Source: an uncultured Ferrimonas sp. (lineage in GTDB: Bacteria > Pseudomonadota > Gammaproteobacteria > Enterobacterales > Shewanellaceae). From it: a stretch of DNA of 64,000 nucleotides. The notes below the pieces were generated by a model. That model was not told the origin of the DNA, did no database searches, and saw nothing but the letters and a program-made list of their open reading frames with translations. The DNA is taken from contig NZ_CANLCI010000011.1 in assembly GCF_947489035.1 (NCBI RefSeq), positions 53,776 through 117,775 on the forward strand. Direction: 5' to 3'. Made by a program: the position numbers and the translations under genes. The stretch's first letter is position 1. Each line of letters opens with the position of its first letter. Positions 24,916 through 35,525 of this stretch are shown here, one piece after another.

Positions 24916-26670
24916 ATGTCACTGCTTACGGTAAACCAGCTCCGCATTGAGTTTCCCTCCCGCCACGGGGTAGCGCGGGCGGTTAATGACATCAGCTTCA
25001 AGGTGGAAGCGGGCGAGATCTTAGGCCTGGTGGGCGAGTCCGGCGCCGGTAAGTCCACCATTGGTAACGGCGTTATCGACCTGCTGAGCAAGCCCGGTCG
25101 CGTCGCCGGCGGTGAAGTAACCCTAAATGGCGAGCGGATCTCGGGCTTAACCAACCAGCAGATGCGCTCGATTCGCGGCAGCCGCATCGGTTTTATCTTT
25201 CAAGATCCGATGACCTCGCTCAACAGCCTGTTCACCATTGAACAGCAGATGGTGGAAACCATCGTCGCCAACCTGCAGGTATCCCCACAAGAAGCGTTTG
25301 AGCGCTCGCTGGAGCTGCTAAAACAGGTGGGCATTCCGCAACCAGAGCAGCGCATTAAGCAATACCCGCATCAGTTCTCTGGTGGCATGCGCCAGCGGGT
25401 GGTGATCGCCATCGCCATGAGCTGCGAGCCAGAGCTGATCATCGCCGATGAGCCCACCACCGCACTGGATGTGTCGGTACAGGATCAGATCCTCAAGCTG
25501 ATCCGGCAGATGTGTGAGCAGCGCAACGTTGGCTGCATGCTGGTCACCCACGACATGGGCGTGGTGGCCAACGTCTGTGATCGGGTGGCGGTGATGTACC
25601 GTGGCGATCTGGTTGAGCTGGGCCAGACCGAGCAGATCCTGCACGCGCCAACCCACCCATACACCCAAAGCTTGATCAGCGCGGTGCCGCGCCCGGATGT
25701 GAAGCTGGATCGCTTTCCGCTGGTGAACTACATCGAGCAAGCGGAAGAGGTGCCACAGATTGACGTGGCCAACCACTGGCTGGGGCAGTCCCAAGACTTT
25801 ATTAAGCACGACGGGCCGCTGCTGCAGGTGCAGAACTTGGATCTGCACTTCACCATCAAAGACAGCATCTTCCCATCCCGCCGCCAGCGCCTGCACGCCA
25901 CCAACAACGTGTCGTTCGACATCGCCGAAGGCGAAAGCTTTGGCTTGGTGGGCGAGTCTGGCTCGGGCAAATCCACCGTGGCGCGGATCATCGCTGGCTT
26001 ACAAGAGGCCGACAGCGGCGTCATCAACTTTGAAGGCATTAATCTCACCGCGCTGAAATCCGAGCGCGAGCGCCGCCCACTGCGCCGCCAGATGCAGATG
26101 GTGTTCCAGAACCCATACACCTCGATGAACCCACGGATGAAGGTGGCCGACATCATCGCCGAGCCGATCCGCTTCCACAATTTGGCCGAGAACGAACGCG
26201 AAATTCGGCAAATCGTCGCCGATCTGCTGGATCACGTTGGGCTTGGGGCCAAAGCGGGGCTGCGCTTCCCGCACGAATTCTCTGGCGGTCAACGGCAGCG
26301 GATCTCCATCGCGCGCGCCTTGGCCACTCGGCCTCGATTGCTGATCTGCGATGAGCCAACCTCGGCGCTGGATGTGTCGGTACAGGCGCAGATCTTGAAC
26401 CTGCTGAAGGATCTGCAAGATGAACTCAACCTCAGCATGTTGTTCATCAGCCACGACTTACCGGTGATCCGCCAGATGTGTGACCGCATCGGCGTGATGC
26501 AAAAAGGCACCCTGCTGGAAGTGGCCCCAACCGAACAGCTGTTCGAGCGACCGCAAAGCCCCTACACCAAATCGCTGATTGGGCTGATGCCGCAGATAAA
26601 GGCACCAAGCGGCGCCAACGCTAACAACGCCAACGCCAACGCCAACGCCAACGCCCAGCACGTTGCGTAA
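24916..26670 (+). CDS. Peptide-type ABC importer, double ATPase subunit
   Basis: The 584-residue protein fuses two ABC ATPase domains of the DppD/DppF type. The first has GESGAGKST (residues 41-49), [15 protein letters not shown] and [12 protein letters not shown]; the second, from about residue 300, has [24 protein letters not shown] and [12 protein letters not shown]. Oligopeptide-type C-terminal motifs ([24 protein letters not shown]) follow each domain. Fused ATPases like this occur in GsiA and YejF. The order ATPase-binding protein-permease-permease equals gsiABCD, but the substrate (glutathione, peptide or other) cannot be assigned. The extreme C-terminus is an Asn-Ala repeat (NANANANANA) encoded by tandem GCCAAC hexamers. 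Confidence 0.92.
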   Translation: MSLLTVNQLRIEFPSRHGVARAVNDISFKVEAGEILGLVGESGAGKSTIGNGVIDLLSKPGRVAGGEVTLNGERISGLTNQQMRSIRGSRIGFIFQDPMTSLNSLFTIEQQMVETIVANLQVSPQEAFERSLELLKQVGIPQPEQRIKQYPHQFSGGMRQRVVIAIAMSCEPELIIADEPTTALDVSVQDQILKLIRQMCEQRNVGCMLVTHDMGVVANVCDRVAVMYRGDLVELGQTEQILHAPTHPYTQSLISAVPRPDVKLDRFPLVNYIEQAEEVPQIDVANHWLGQSQDFIKHDGPLLQVQNLDLHFTIKDSIFPSRRQRLHATNNVSFDIAEGESFGLVGESGSGKSTVARIIAGLQEADSGVINFEGINLTALKSERERRPLRRQMQMVFQNPYTSMNPRMKVADIIAEPIRFHNLAENEREIRQIVADLLDHVGLGAKAGLRFPHEFSGGQRQRISIARALATRPRLLICDEPTSALDVSVQAQILNLLKDLQDELNLSMLFISHDLPVIRQMCDRIGVMQKGTLLEVAPTEQLFERPQSPYTKSLIGLMPQIKAPSGANANNANANANANAQHVA

Positions 26671-26718
26671 CCAGAATTTAAAACTAATAAAATCAATACA
26701 ATAACAAGTGAGGCAACC

Positions 26719-28266
26719 ATGAAAGCATTATCGAAACTGAGCACCGCGCTACTGGCCGCAGGCCTAATGTGCAGCGCCCAAGCCGCCGACATCACCGTGG
26801 CGTTTGACGCCGATCCCGTATCACTGGATCCGCACGAGCAGCTGTCCGGTGGCACCATGCAGTTGTCTCACATCGCCTTCGATCCGCTGGTGCGTTTCGA
26901 TCAAAGCTTTGGCTTTGAAGCGCGCTTGGCCGAAAGCTGGCAGCGCATTGATGAAAACACCATCCGCTTTACCCTGCGTGATGGCGTGCAGTTCCACAGC
27001 GGCAACCCACTGACCACCAAAGACGTGGCGTGGACCCTGAACCGCCTGCAATCCAGCCCCGATTTCCGTGGCCTGTTTGCCCAGTTCGAACCGATCAAAG
27101 TGATTGACGATCTGACCTTCGAACTGATCACCAAGGGCCCATTCCCGCTGGTGATGCAGTCCGCGACCTACATCTTCCCAATGGACAGCAAGTTCTACTC
27201 TGGGGTGGATGCCAACGGCAAAGACAAAGGCGCGTTGGTGAAGCACGGCTCTACCTACGCCTCTGGCCATATCTCTGGGACTGGCCCGTTCATCGTGCAA
27301 TCCCGCGAGCAAGGGGTAAAACTGAAGTTTGCCCGCAACGGCAACTACTGGGATAAAGCCAGCGCCGGTAACGTCGACAACATGACCTTGGTGCCAATCA
27401 AAGAATCCGGCACCCGCGTGGCGGCCTTGCTGTCTGGCGATGTCGACATGATCGCCCCAGTGGCCCCAACCGATCACAAACGCGTGAAGAAAACCAACGG
27501 CGTGGAACTGGTGACCATGGGCGGCACCCGCGCCATCACCTTCCAGTTGAACCAAAACACCAACGAAGCGCTGAAAGACGTTCGCGTGCGTCAGGCCATC
27601 GTGCACGCCATCAACAACCAAGGCATCGCTAAGAAGATCATGCGCGGCTTTGCTACCCCTACCGGCCAGATGAGCCCAGCGGGTTACGCCGGTTACGACG
27701 CGGACTTAGCACCACGCTACGACGTCAAAAAAGCCAAGGCGCTGTTGAAGGAAGCCGGTTACGAGAACGGCTTCTCTATGAGCCTGATCGCTCCGAACAA
27801 CCGCTACGTTAACGACAAAAACATCGCCCAAGCGGTGGCGTCGATGCTGGCCAAAATCGGCATTAAAGTGGACGTAAAAACCATGCCGAAAGCGCAGTAC
27901 TGGCCACAGTACGACCTGTGTGAAGCGGACATGCAGATGATTGGTTGGCACGCCGACACCGAAGACACCGCCAACTTCTTCGAGTTCTTGCTGATGAGCC
28001 GCAATGCCGACACCGGCGCCGGCCAGTACAACTGTTCTTACAGCAACAGCAAGCTGGACAAGCTGGTGATCGCCGCCAACAGCGAAACCGACACCGCCAA
28101 GCGCAGTGCCTTGCTGCAACAGGCTGAACGCATCGCTTACGACGACGCCGCGCTTGTGCCACTGCACTTCCAAAACTTGGCCTGGGGCGCCCGCACCGGC
28201 TTGGACATTGCCCCAGTGGTTAACGCCATGAACTTCCCTTACTTTGGCGATCTGGTGGTTAAGTAA
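26719..28266 (+). CDS. ABC importer periplasmic substrate-binding protein (family 5)
   Basis: The 515-residue protein has a Sec signal peptide (MKALSKLSTALLAAGLMCSAQA, cleavage before ADIT) and the family-5 pattern: DADPVSLDPHEQLSG at the start, LAESWQRIDENTIRFTLRDGVQFHSG near residue 70, and GTGPF near 190. SBP_bac_5 proteins bind peptides, nickel, glutathione and similar ligands in the periplasm and deliver them to the two permeases encoded next. Hairpins directly after the gene may stabilise this part of the mRNA so that the binding protein is made in excess, as in other importer operons. Confidence 0.93.
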   Translation: MKALSKLSTALLAAGLMCSAQAADITVAFDADPVSLDPHEQLSGGTMQLSHIAFDPLVRFDQSFGFEARLAESWQRIDENTIRFTLRDGVQFHSGNPLTTKDVAWTLNRLQSSPDFRGLFAQFEPIKVIDDLTFELITKGPFPLVMQSATYIFPMDSKFYSGVDANGKDKGALVKHGSTYASGHISGTGPFIVQSREQGVKLKFARNGNYWDKASAGNVDNMTLVPIKESGTRVAALLSGDVDMIAPVAPTDHKRVKKTNGVELVTMGGTRAITFQLNQNTNEALKDVRVRQAIVHAINNQGIAKKIMRGFATPTGQMSPAGYAGYDADLAPRYDVKKAKALLKEAGYENGFSMSLIAPNNRYVNDKNIAQAVASMLAKIGIKVDVKTMPKAQYWPQYDLCEADMQMIGWHADTEDTANFFEFLLMSRNADTGAGQYNCSYSNSKLDKLVIAANSETDTAKRSALLQQAERIAYDDAALVPLHFQNLAWGARTGLDIAPVVNAMNFPYFGDLVVK

Positions 28267-28278
28267 GCCCAACGCCTA

Positions 28279-28374
28279 GGCGGCAGTGCAGCCACTGCCG
28301 CCGCTGTGTTTCGGAGGGAGGTTATCGAGCCGTTTTGATTACCTTGAGGCGTTCGAGTTAGCGAGCCTCCCTCC
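28279..28374 (+). other. Intercistronic hairpins after the binding-protein gene
   Basis: A perfect 10-bp hairpin GGCGGCAGTG / CACTGCCGCC (28279-28288 and 28293-28302) is followed by a wider inverted repeat GGAGGGAGG / CCTCCCTCC (28313-28321 and 28366-28374). Neither is followed by a T run. Their position between binding-protein and permease genes suggests mRNA stabilisation or partial termination. Confidence 0.6.
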
Positions 28375-28412
28375 ACTTTATTTGTTTCAGTCACCAGTAC
28401 GGATCGTTTTTT

Positions 28413-29387
28413 ATGTTCACTTTTTTGATCCGCCGGTTTGCCCAAGCAGCCGTCGTTATGTTCATCATCTCGATGATCGCTTTTTCTATCCAAGACAACC
28501 TTGGTGATCCGTTGCGTGAGATGGTTGGCCAATCGGTATCGGAAGCCGAGCGCCAAGCGCTGCGCGATCAGATGGGGCTTAACGATCCCTTTATGGTGCA
28601 GTACGGCCGCTTTTTAGCTAATGCGGTGCAAGGGGATCTGGGCGATTCCTACTTCTTCAAACGCCCAGCCCTAGACGTTATTGGCGACAAAATGGTGGCC
28701 ACTTTAGAGCTGGTGTTCGGCGCGCTGATCATCATTGTGGTCTGCTCGATTCCCGCGGGAATGTATTGCGCCATCAAACCCAACAGCATCGGTTCGAAGC
28801 TGATATTGGGGATCTCCACCGCTGGGATCTCAATCCCCGTGTTCCTGACCGCCATCTTGCTGATGTACCTGTTCTCGATTGAACTGGGCTGGTTGCCATC
28901 CTACGGCCGTGGCGAAACCGCCAATGTGCTGGGGTGGGAATCGGGCTTTATGACCGCCGACGGCTTGGCTCACTTGGTGCTGCCATCAGTCGCGCTGGCG
29001 TCGATCATGCTGCCGCTGTTTATCCGCCTGATCCGCGCCGAAATGGTGGAAGCGCTGCAAAGCGAATACGTTAAATTCGCCCAAGCCAAAGGCTTGCCCC
29101 AGCGTCAGGTGTGGTTTAAGCACGCCTTTAAAAACACCATGCTGCCGGTACTGACCGTCGGCGGGGTGCAAATTGGCACCATGGTGGCCTACACCATTTT
29201 GACCGAAACCGTCTTCCAATGGCCGGGCATGGGCTCGATGTTCCTAGAGGCGATCAACCGCGTTGATGCGCCGCTGATCGTCGCCTACGTGATTGTGGTC
29301 GGCCTTGTGTTCGTTACCACCAACACCATCGTTGATCTGCTCTACGGCCTGATCAACCCAACCGTGAACCTGACTGGGAAGCAATAA
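28413..29387 (+). CDS. ABC importer permease, DppB type
   Basis: This 324-residue inner-membrane protein has six hydrophobic segments and the BPD_transp_1 fold. It begins MFTFLIRRFAQAAVVMFIISM, typical of DppB/OppB/GsiC, followed by the usual GDPLREMVG and QMGLNDPFMVQYGRFL region. The EAA-type loop for ATPase contact is in YVKFAQAKGLPQRQVWFKHA. It forms a heterodimeric channel with the next gene product, whose start lies 1 bp after this stop. Confidence 0.93.
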   Translation: MFTFLIRRFAQAAVVMFIISMIAFSIQDNLGDPLREMVGQSVSEAERQALRDQMGLNDPFMVQYGRFLANAVQGDLGDSYFFKRPALDVIGDKMVATLELVFGALIIIVVCSIPAGMYCAIKPNSIGSKLILGISTAGISIPVFLTAILLMYLFSIELGWLPSYGRGETANVLGWESGFMTADGLAHLVLPSVALASIMLPLFIRLIRAEMVEALQSEYVKFAQAKGLPQRQVWFKHAFKNTMLPVLTVGGVQIGTMVAYTILTETVFQWPGMGSMFLEAINRVDAPLIVAYVIVVGLVFVTTNTIVDLLYGLINPTVNLTGKQ

Positions 29388-29388
29388 T

Positions 29389-30333
29389 ATGAGCCACAAC
29401 GCATCCGAGCTGTCACGGTGGCAGCGCATCAAACAATCCGATCTGTTCTACCTGTTTCGCCGCGACAAAGTCGCCATCGCAGCCAGCGCGGTGTTGCTGC
29501 TGCTGGTTATCGGCGCGGTGTTCGCGCCGGTGCTGTCGAACCAAAACCCCTACGATCTGGCGGTTTTGGACATCATGGATTCCGAGCTGCCACCGGCGTG
29601 GGATGAAGAGATGGGCGACAGTCGCTTCCTGCTGGGCACCGACGACCAAGGCCGCGATATCTGGTCAACCATCCTGTATGGTTCGCGCATCTCACTGCTG
29701 ATCGGTTTTGCTGCGGTACTGCTGCAAGCCACCATCGGCATCGCCGTTGGCATGACTGCCGGTTACTTTGGCGGCAAGATTGATAACTTGCTGATGCGCG
29801 CGGCGGACATCCAACTGTCGTTCTCCACCTTGATGGTGGCGATCATCATCTCCGCCATCGTCCAAGCCACCTTGGGATCGGAGCTCTATAGCCAATATGC
29901 GGTGGTGATGCTGGTGCTGATCATCGGCATCGCCGAATGGCCGCAGTACGCCCGTACCGTGCGAGCCTCGGTATTGGCGGAGAAAAAGAAAGAGTATGTG
30001 GACGCGGCGCGAGTCATGGGCTTTAAGTCATTCCGCATCATGTTCCGCCACATTCTGCCCAACACCCTCACCCCCATTTTGGTGATTTCGACGGTACAGA
30101 TCGCCAACGCCATCATGAGCGAAGCGGCACTGTCGTTCTTAGGTTTGGGCATGCCAGTAACCGAGCCGTCGCTGGGTTCGCTGATCTCCATCGGCTTTAA
30201 CTACATCTTCAGCGGCAGCTGGTGGATCTCCGCCTTCCCAGGCATCGTGCTGGTGACCTTGGTGCTGGTGATCAACCTGTTGGGCGACTGGCTGCGCGAT
30301 GCCTTTAACCCGAAGCTGTACAAAGAGCTGTAA
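29389..30333 (+). CDS. ABC importer permease, DppC type
   Basis: The 314-residue protein has the DppC/OppC/GsiD plan: a soluble N-terminus, a first helix (AASAVLLLLVIGAVFAPVL), the LGTDDQGRDIWSTILYGSRISL motif region (marked by DQGRD) and five further helices. The ATPase-contact loop is in YVDAARVMGFKSFRIMFRHILPN. It pairs with the preceding permease and ends the importer operon. A GC-rich imperfect hairpin lies after the stop near 30342-30385 but lacks a T run. Confidence 0.93.
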   Translation: MSHNASELSRWQRIKQSDLFYLFRRDKVAIAASAVLLLLVIGAVFAPVLSNQNPYDLAVLDIMDSELPPAWDEEMGDSRFLLGTDDQGRDIWSTILYGSRISLLIGFAAVLLQATIGIAVGMTAGYFGGKIDNLLMRAADIQLSFSTLMVAIIISAIVQATLGSELYSQYAVVMLVLIIGIAEWPQYARTVRASVLAEKKKEYVDAARVMGFKSFRIMFRHILPNTLTPILVISTVQIANAIMSEAALSFLGLGMPVTEPSLGSLISIGFNYIFSGSWWISAFPGIVLVTLVLVINLLGDWLRDAFNPKLYKEL

Positions 30334-30538
30334 CTCACTTTGGCGTGGCAGCGGTTGGTGGGCTACCGCCGCAGTCACGCCCCCTATTTCTGTGCCACTG
30401 CACGAGATTACCCAAACAACGGACGCCCCTTACTGAGCCTCGCTCACGCATTACCACATGCGATTTCAATGACATTGCAAAACGGGAATAATGGCGCAAA
30501 CTACAGTTAAACTTTACCAATCCGTCAGGAATTAGCCC

Positions 30539-31552
30539 ATGCGCCAACTCACCCCCCTCATCCCGATTGCGATGCTGCTAAGCGCCTGTGGCGGCAGCGG
30601 CGGCTCTGACGCCCCAGAAGCGAGCCAAGGCCAGTTCTCTTTGGCGATTTCAGACGCGCCGGTGGACAGCGCCAACCGCGTGGTATTGGCCTTTAATTAC
30701 GCGGTGCTGGTGCCAGAAAATGGCAACGACGCCCAGATCCTCGATCTGCGTCAGGACAATGATGCACCCCAACAGCTCGATCTGCTCGCATACCAAGGCA
30801 GCAACAGCGCCACCTTGATCAACAGTGCCACCTTGCCGGTGGGCAATTACCGCTTATGCGTTTACGCCCTCGATGGGGATGGCAGTGAGCAGCGCTCCTT
30901 TGTCGACAGCGACAACGGCATCGTGTCGCTGCAGGTTAACGCCAACGGCAGCTGCTTCGGCACCCGCCCCGACGACACCAGTGACAGTGGTCGCTTGGCG
31001 TTTGCCAAAGACAACGAACTGCTGAACATCAACAGCGGCATCAATCAGTTTGTGGTGGAGTTTGATCTGCGCCAAGGGCTAGTGGATCCCGTTGGCCAAG
31101 CGGGGATGTTCATTAAGCCCAACTCGGTTACCTTGGTGAACTTGGCCCAAGCGGGCACCATCAGCGGCAGCGTCAGCGCCGAGCTGATGAGCAACTGCGA
31201 AACCGACAGCGGTGCCGCCACCCCGCAACATGCGATCTACCTCTACGCCGGTGACGTGGCTCAAGCCGATCAAGGCGACAGCATTGGCGATGGCGACTAC
31301 CCCGCTGACAGCAGCTTGCAAGCACCAGTGGCGGTGGCCAACGTCAACGCCACAGACAACACCATGGGCTATGAGTTTGGCTTTGTTGGCGCCGGTCAAT
31401 ACAGCCTCGGCTACAGCTGCACCGCCGCGGCCGATCTGCCCGACAGCCATCAAACCGAACAGGATGGGTTTACCCTCTATCAAAGTGGCGGCCCCATTAC
31501 GGTCAGCGCCGAACAAACCACCGCCTTCGACTGGGTGGTCACACCGCAATAA
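30539..31552 (+). CDS. DUF4382-type secreted lipoprotein
   Basis: The 337-residue product has a lipoprotein signal (MRQLTPLIPIAMLLSAC, lipid on Cys17) followed by a Gly/Ser linker and a DUF4382-like beta domain (FSLAISDAPVDSANRVVLAF) at about residues 32-180. A second beta-rich part with DIDVNA-like strands runs to the end. DUF4382 proteins are surface or periplasmic lipoproteins of unknown function in marine bacteria. A CAGGAA Shine-Dalgarno lies 9 bp upstream. About 240 bp of its 3' end is duplicated almost exactly at 37622-37861 within a gene scar. It ends at a terminator shared with speD. Confidence 0.8.
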   Translation: MRQLTPLIPIAMLLSACGGSGGSDAPEASQGQFSLAISDAPVDSANRVVLAFNYAVLVPENGNDAQILDLRQDNDAPQQLDLLAYQGSNSATLINSATLPVGNYRLCVYALDGDGSEQRSFVDSDNGIVSLQVNANGSCFGTRPDDTSDSGRLAFAKDNELLNINSGINQFVVEFDLRQGLVDPVGQAGMFIKPNSVTLVNLAQAGTISGSVSAELMSNCETDSGAATPQHAIYLYAGDVAQADQGDSIGDGDYPADSSLQAPVAVANVNATDNTMGYEFGFVGAGQYSLGYSCTAAADLPDSHQTEQDGFTLYQSGGPITVSAEQTTAFDWVVTPQ

Positions 31553-31564
31553 TCCGTGCCGCAA

Positions 31565-31597
31565 TAAAAAACGAGCGCCGGAGCGCTCGTTTTTTTA
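31565..31597. terminator. Bidirectional terminator, DUF4382 gene and speD
   Basis: A stem ACGAGCGC / GCGCTCGT (31571-31578 and 31583-31590) extended by A and T runs lies between convergent genes. The T run overlaps the speD stop codon. Confidence 0.85.
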
Positions 31598-32527
31598 GCT
31601 TAATTGCAGCCCCGCTTGGGCGTGTTCAGCCTGACTTAACCAATGGCGAAACTCCACTTGATAGCCACAAGCCAAGGGTTGTTGCTGCCACGCAACGCAG
31701 ACCATGTTTGGCGGTGGCGTTAACCTCGGCGTGGTATTGAAGGTGATCAGATCAAACGAGCTGGGCTGCAAAATGGCGATCAACTGCTGCAGCAACTGCG
31801 GGCACTCGGCGGCGATATCCAGATCGGTTTCAAAGCTGACGTAGGAGCTGTCCTCCTGCGGTGTAATGTGGATGGTGATGTACTGATCGCCACGAATGCC
31901 ATTCATTGAATAACCAAAGGGCTCAAACAGGTGCTGATCAAAGGCAAAGCCAGGGAACAGCTGCTCAAGCTGCAACAGCTCGGCGATGCCATCGGCACTT
32001 TGCTTATCGCTGCGCAAATACTGCGCCGCTGGCCCCTCAATGTGGTACATCAGCAGTTCGGTGGTGATGTCATCCGTCGGCGGCGCAAACGGCTTGTCCA
32101 TATGCCAGACGTAGTTGTGGTGACCATCCAAATGGCCTAAGCGATACGCCTTACCCGCCAGCAACTGATTGAGCCGCGCCATGTCTTGGTCAAAGCAGGT
32201 TCTTTGCAGGTGTGATTGGTATTCGTTTTTGCGCTGAAAGCTGGCCATGGCGATCCGGTCGCGGCCAATGGCATCGATAAAGAACGCGACCGAATCCACG
32301 AGCGTGATCTCACCACAGGTGATCATCAAGATGCGATCGTCCCACACAAACAGGCTCGATTCCGACAACAGATAAGCGTCCAGCTGCTCGTTATGCAGCT
32401 CCGATAAAATGGTGGCGTTGCAGCGACTCACCAGCTCAGTCCAAAACGCCCTTGGGCGCCGACGCAGATCCGCCGCAGCGGCGGTAACCACTATCTCAAC
32501 TTTCTTTTCTGACCCTTCAAAAAACAT
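31595..32527 (-). CDS. speD: S-adenosylmethionine decarboxylase, eukaryotic type
   Basis: The start is ATG 32527, giving the family-typical N-terminus MFFEGSEKKVEI, with GGAAAG 8 bp upstream. The 310-residue proenzyme has LLSESSLFVWDD, where chain cleavage between Glu56 and Ser57 should create the pyruvoyl group, and the catalytic Cys71 in ITCGEITL. This is the long plant/animal/yeast class (PF01536) rather than the short SpeD of E. coli. It decarboxylates S-adenosylmethionine to supply the aminopropyl donor for SpeE. It is divergent from speE and close to speA-aguA-aguB, forming a complete spermidine locus. Confidence 0.93.
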   Translation of the reverse strand: MFFEGSEKKVEIVVTAAAADLRRRPRAFWTELVSRCNATILSELHNEQLDAYLLSESSLFVWDDRILMITCGEITLVDSVAFFIDAIGRDRIAMASFQRKNEYQSHLQRTCFDQDMARLNQLLAGKAYRLGHLDGHHNYVWHMDKPFAPPTDDITTELLMYHIEGPAAQYLRSDKQSADGIAELLQLEQLFPGFAFDQHLFEPFGYSMNGIRGDQYITIHITPQEDSSYVSFETDLDIAAECPQLLQQLIAILQPSSFDLITFNTTPRLTPPPNMVCVAWQQQPLACGYQVEFRHWLSQAEHAQAGLQLS

Positions 32528-32641
32528 CGCTCGAACTTTCCATCGATTGCTCTGCCCAGCCAGTCTGAGCGGCGCTATTGTAGCGATCTCTCCAGCAAAT
32601 CCAACATACAATTAACAGGCAGGAAGCGAATTTGATTTTTG

Positions 32642-32670
32642 TTTGCAATTTTGCATTCACAAGGTATAAC
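32642..32670 (+). promoter_or_regulatory. Predicted speE promoter
   Basis: TTTGCA (32642-32647) and TATAAC (32665-32670) are separated by 17 bp, about 58 bp ahead of the speE start codon. Consensus match only. Confidence 0.55.
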
Positions 32671-32727
32671 GCCTGCACAACAACTCCGCCGCCAACGGCG
32701 CTAATAAATTTTTTGGAGCAGCTCACC

Positions 32728-33585
32728 ATGGTTAAGGGCGAACGCTATTTAGAGACCCTATATAACAGCTACGGCCAAAGCTTCAGCATCGATAAGGTGC
32801 TGTTTGAAAGTCAAACCGAGCACCAACATCTGATCATCTTTGACAACGCCCAATTTGGCCGCGTGATGGCACTGGATGGAGTGATTCAAACCACCGAAAA
32901 AGATGAGTTTATCTACCATGAAATGCTCACTCATACGCCGATTTTGGCCCACGGCAACGCCAAGCGGGTGCTGATCATCGGTGGTGGCGACGGCGGTATT
33001 TTGCGGGAAGTGCTACGTCATCAACGTATCGAGCACGTCACCATGGTGGAGATCGACGCCTCGGTGGTGGAGATGTGCAAAACCTACCTGCCGAACCACA
33101 GCGCCGGCGCCTTTGACGATCCGCGCACCAATCTGGTGATCTGCGATGGCCGTGAATTTGTGCGTAATTGCCAAGATAAATTCGATGTGATCATCTCCGA
33201 TTCCACCGATCCCATTGGCCCTGGCGAAGCGCTGTTTACCAGCGACTTCTATCAAGGCTGCGCCAACTGCTTAAACGACGATGGCATCTTGGTGACCCAA
33301 AACGGCGTCTGCTTTATGCAGTTGGATGAAGTCACCACCACCGCTAAACGCTTAAGCCCTTACTTTTCCGATCAAAGCTTCTACAAAGCCGCCGTGCCCA
33401 CCTACATCGGCGGCGACATGACCTTCGCTTGGGCCAGCCATAACCCACAGCAGCGCCAACACAACATCGACACCATCCGTGCGCGCTTCGAGCAAGCCAA
33501 TATCCGCACCCGTTGGTACACCCCGCAGCTGCACCTTGGCAGTTTTGCCCTGCCGCAATACGTGCTGGATGCCTTAGCCGAGTAA
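32728..33585 (+). CDS. speE: Spermidine synthase (polyamine aminopropyltransferase)
   Basis: The start is ATG 32728 with GGAG 9 bp upstream; an upstream in-frame start at 32632 lacks support. The 285-residue protein has the small N-terminal beta domain ([24 protein letters not shown]) and a Rossmann-type methyltransferase fold with [30 protein letters not shown], and the catalytic aspartate in [16 protein letters not shown]. It transfers the aminopropyl group of decarboxylated S-adenosylmethionine to putrescine. speD is divergent and speA begins 41 bp downstream. Confidence 0.97.
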   Translation: MVKGERYLETLYNSYGQSFSIDKVLFESQTEHQHLIIFDNAQFGRVMALDGVIQTTEKDEFIYHEMLTHTPILAHGNAKRVLIIGGGDGGILREVLRHQRIEHVTMVEIDASVVEMCKTYLPNHSAGAFDDPRTNLVICDGREFVRNCQDKFDVIISDSTDPIGPGEALFTSDFYQGCANCLNDDGILVTQNGVCFMQLDEVTTTAKRLSPYFSDQSFYKAAVPTYIGGDMTFAWASHNPQQRQHNIDTIRARFEQANIRTRWYTPQLHLGSFALPQYVLDALAE

Positions 33586-33626
33586 CCGTAATGGCGCCCC
33601 GGTGGCGCCTTGGAGTTTGCCCTTCG

Positions 33627-35525
33627 ATGTGGACCATCAACGACGCCCTGTCGACCTACAACATTCCCTATTGGAGCAACGGTTACTTCACCATTGGTGA
33701 CAACGGTAACGTCGCTGCTACCCCAACAACCAATGGTCAGCAGATCGATCTGCACCGCTTGGCGCAACAGTTGCGCGATAACGGCATGACCCTGCCGGTC
33801 TTGGTGCGCTTCCCTGACATTCTGCAGCAGCAGGTACACAACCTCTGTAATCACTTTAACGAGGCGATCGACGCTTACGGTTATCAAGGTGACTATCTGG
33901 CGGTCTACCCGATCAAGGTTAATCAACAGCGCCAAGTGGTGGAGGGGCTGCTGGCCAGCCAACACCAACTGGAGCGCAAGCAACTTGGGCTTGAGGCCGG
34001 CAGCAAGCCAGAGCTGCTGGCGGTGCTGGCATTAGCCGGACGCGGCAGTTCGGTGATCGTCTGTAACGGCTACAAAGATCGCGAGTACGTGCGTTTGGCG
34101 CTGATCGGCGAACAGCTGGGACACAAGGTGTTTATCGTCCTAGAGAAGCAATCGGAGCTGGAGCTGGTGCTCAAAGAAGCCAAGGCGATGGGGATCACCC
34201 CGCGCCTAGGGGTACGAGCGCGACTGGCCTCCCAAGGCAGCGGCAATTGGCAAAGCTCCGGCGGGGTGAAATCGAAATTTGGCCTCAAGGCGCACCAGAT
34301 CTTAGCGGTGATTGCCCGTCTCGAAGCCGAGCAGATGCTCGACTCATTGCAACTGCTGCACTTCCATTTAGGCTCGCAGCTGGCCAACATTCGCGACATC
34401 CAGCGCGGCCTTAAAGAAGCGGGCCGCTTCTACGCCGAGCTACACCAACTTGGCGCCCGCATCGATTACCTTGATGTCGGCGGTGGCTTGGCAGTGGATT
34501 ACGAAGGCACCCGCAGCCAAAGCGCCTGCTCTGCCAACTACTCGATGCGCGAATACGCCAACAATGTGGTGTGGGTGCTTGGCGACGTGTGCCGCGAACA
34601 CAACTTGCCGCACCCCAACCTGATCAGCGAATCGGGGCGAGCGATGACCGCCCATCACGCGGTGCTGATCGCCGACGTTATCGGCGCCGAAACTCAACAA
34701 GTGGGCGCGCTTAGCTCACCGTCAGCCGACGCGCCGATCATCCTCGATAACCTGTGGCGCACCTACCAAGATGTGCTAACCACCACCGATCAGCGTGCCG
34801 TCGTTGAGCTATACCACGACACCATGAGCGATCTCGCCGAAGTGAATACCATGTACACCTTCGGCACTCTTAACTTGCAGCAGCGCGCATGGAGCGAACA
34901 GGTGCACACCGCCACCTGCCAATTGATCGCCAAGCAGCTGTCGTTTAAGAACCGCGCCCACCGGCCGATCATCGACGAGCTCAACGAGAAACTGGCGGAT
35001 CGCTTGTTCGTCAATTTCTCGCTGTTCCAGTCACTGCCGGACGCTTGGGGCATCGATCAGGTGTTCCCGGTGTTGCCACTGTCGGGGCTGGATCGCCAAC
35101 CAGAGCGACGGGGGGTGATCCTCGACATCACCTGCGACAGCGACGGCATTATCGATCAATACGTGGATGGCCAAGGGATCGAGACCACCCTGCCGCTGCC
35201 CACCTTCGATCCAGCCGATCCTTACCACATCGGCATCTTTATGGTTGGCGCTTACCAAGAGATCTTGGGGGATCTGCACAACCTGTTTGGCGATACCGAA
35301 TCGGTGGACGTACGGCTTGATGACGCTGGCAACGTTGAGTTGGGCGAGATCCAGCGTGGCAACAGCGTTCGCGATGTGCTCAACTACGTCAACATCAACG
35401 CCGACACCCTACTCAGCAGCTACAAATCGTTGGCCAGCAAACTGCCCAAGCCAGAACGCCAAGCGGTGCTGGCCGAGCTGGAACTGGGCCTTGGCGGCTA
35501 CACCTATCTTGAGGATCTGGATTAA
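33627..35525 (+). CDS. speA: Biosynthetic arginine decarboxylase
   Basis: The start is ATG 33627 ([20 protein letters not shown]), the usual family N-terminus; GGAG lies 11 bp upstream. The 632-residue enzyme is a fold-III PLP decarboxylase. The PLP lysine is Lys97 in [11 protein letters not shown], and [16 protein letters not shown] is the conserved glycine-rich segment. The helical insertion and C-terminal barrel match SpeA of the gammaproteobacteria. It converts arginine to agmatine. Its stop overlaps the aguA start (TAATG), so translation is coupled. Confidence 0.96.
   Translation: MWTINDALSTYNIPYWSNGYFTIGDNGNVAATPTTNGQQIDLHRLAQQLRDNGMTLPVLVRFPDILQQQVHNLCNHFNEAIDAYGYQGDYLAVYPIKVNQQRQVVEGLLASQHQLERKQLGLEAGSKPELLAVLALAGRGSSVIVCNGYKDREYVRLALIGEQLGHKVFIVLEKQSELELVLKEAKAMGITPRLGVRARLASQGSGNWQSSGGVKSKFGLKAHQILAVIARLEAEQMLDSLQLLHFHLGSQLANIRDIQRGLKEAGRFYAELHQLGARIDYLDVGGGLAVDYEGTRSQSACSANYSMREYANNVVWVLGDVCREHNLPHPNLISESGRAMTAHHAVLIADVIGAETQQVGALSSPSADAPIILDNLWRTYQDVLTTTDQRAVVELYHDTMSDLAEVNTMYTFGTLNLQQRAWSEQVHTATCQLIAKQLSFKNRAHRPIIDELNEKLADRLFVNFSLFQSLPDAWGIDQVFPVLPLSGLDRQPERRGVILDITCDSDGIIDQYVDGQGIETTLPLPTFDPADPYHIGIFMVGAYQEILGDLHNLFGDTESVDVRLDDAGNVELGEIQRGNSVRDVLNYVNINADTLLSSYKSLASKLPKPERQAVLAELELGLGGYTYLEDLD

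Noticed and set aside
24916..30333. Naming the importer operon gsiABCD
   Set aside because: The gene order matches, but binding-protein motifs do not prove a glutathione substrate, and the same layout occurs in other peptide-type importers.
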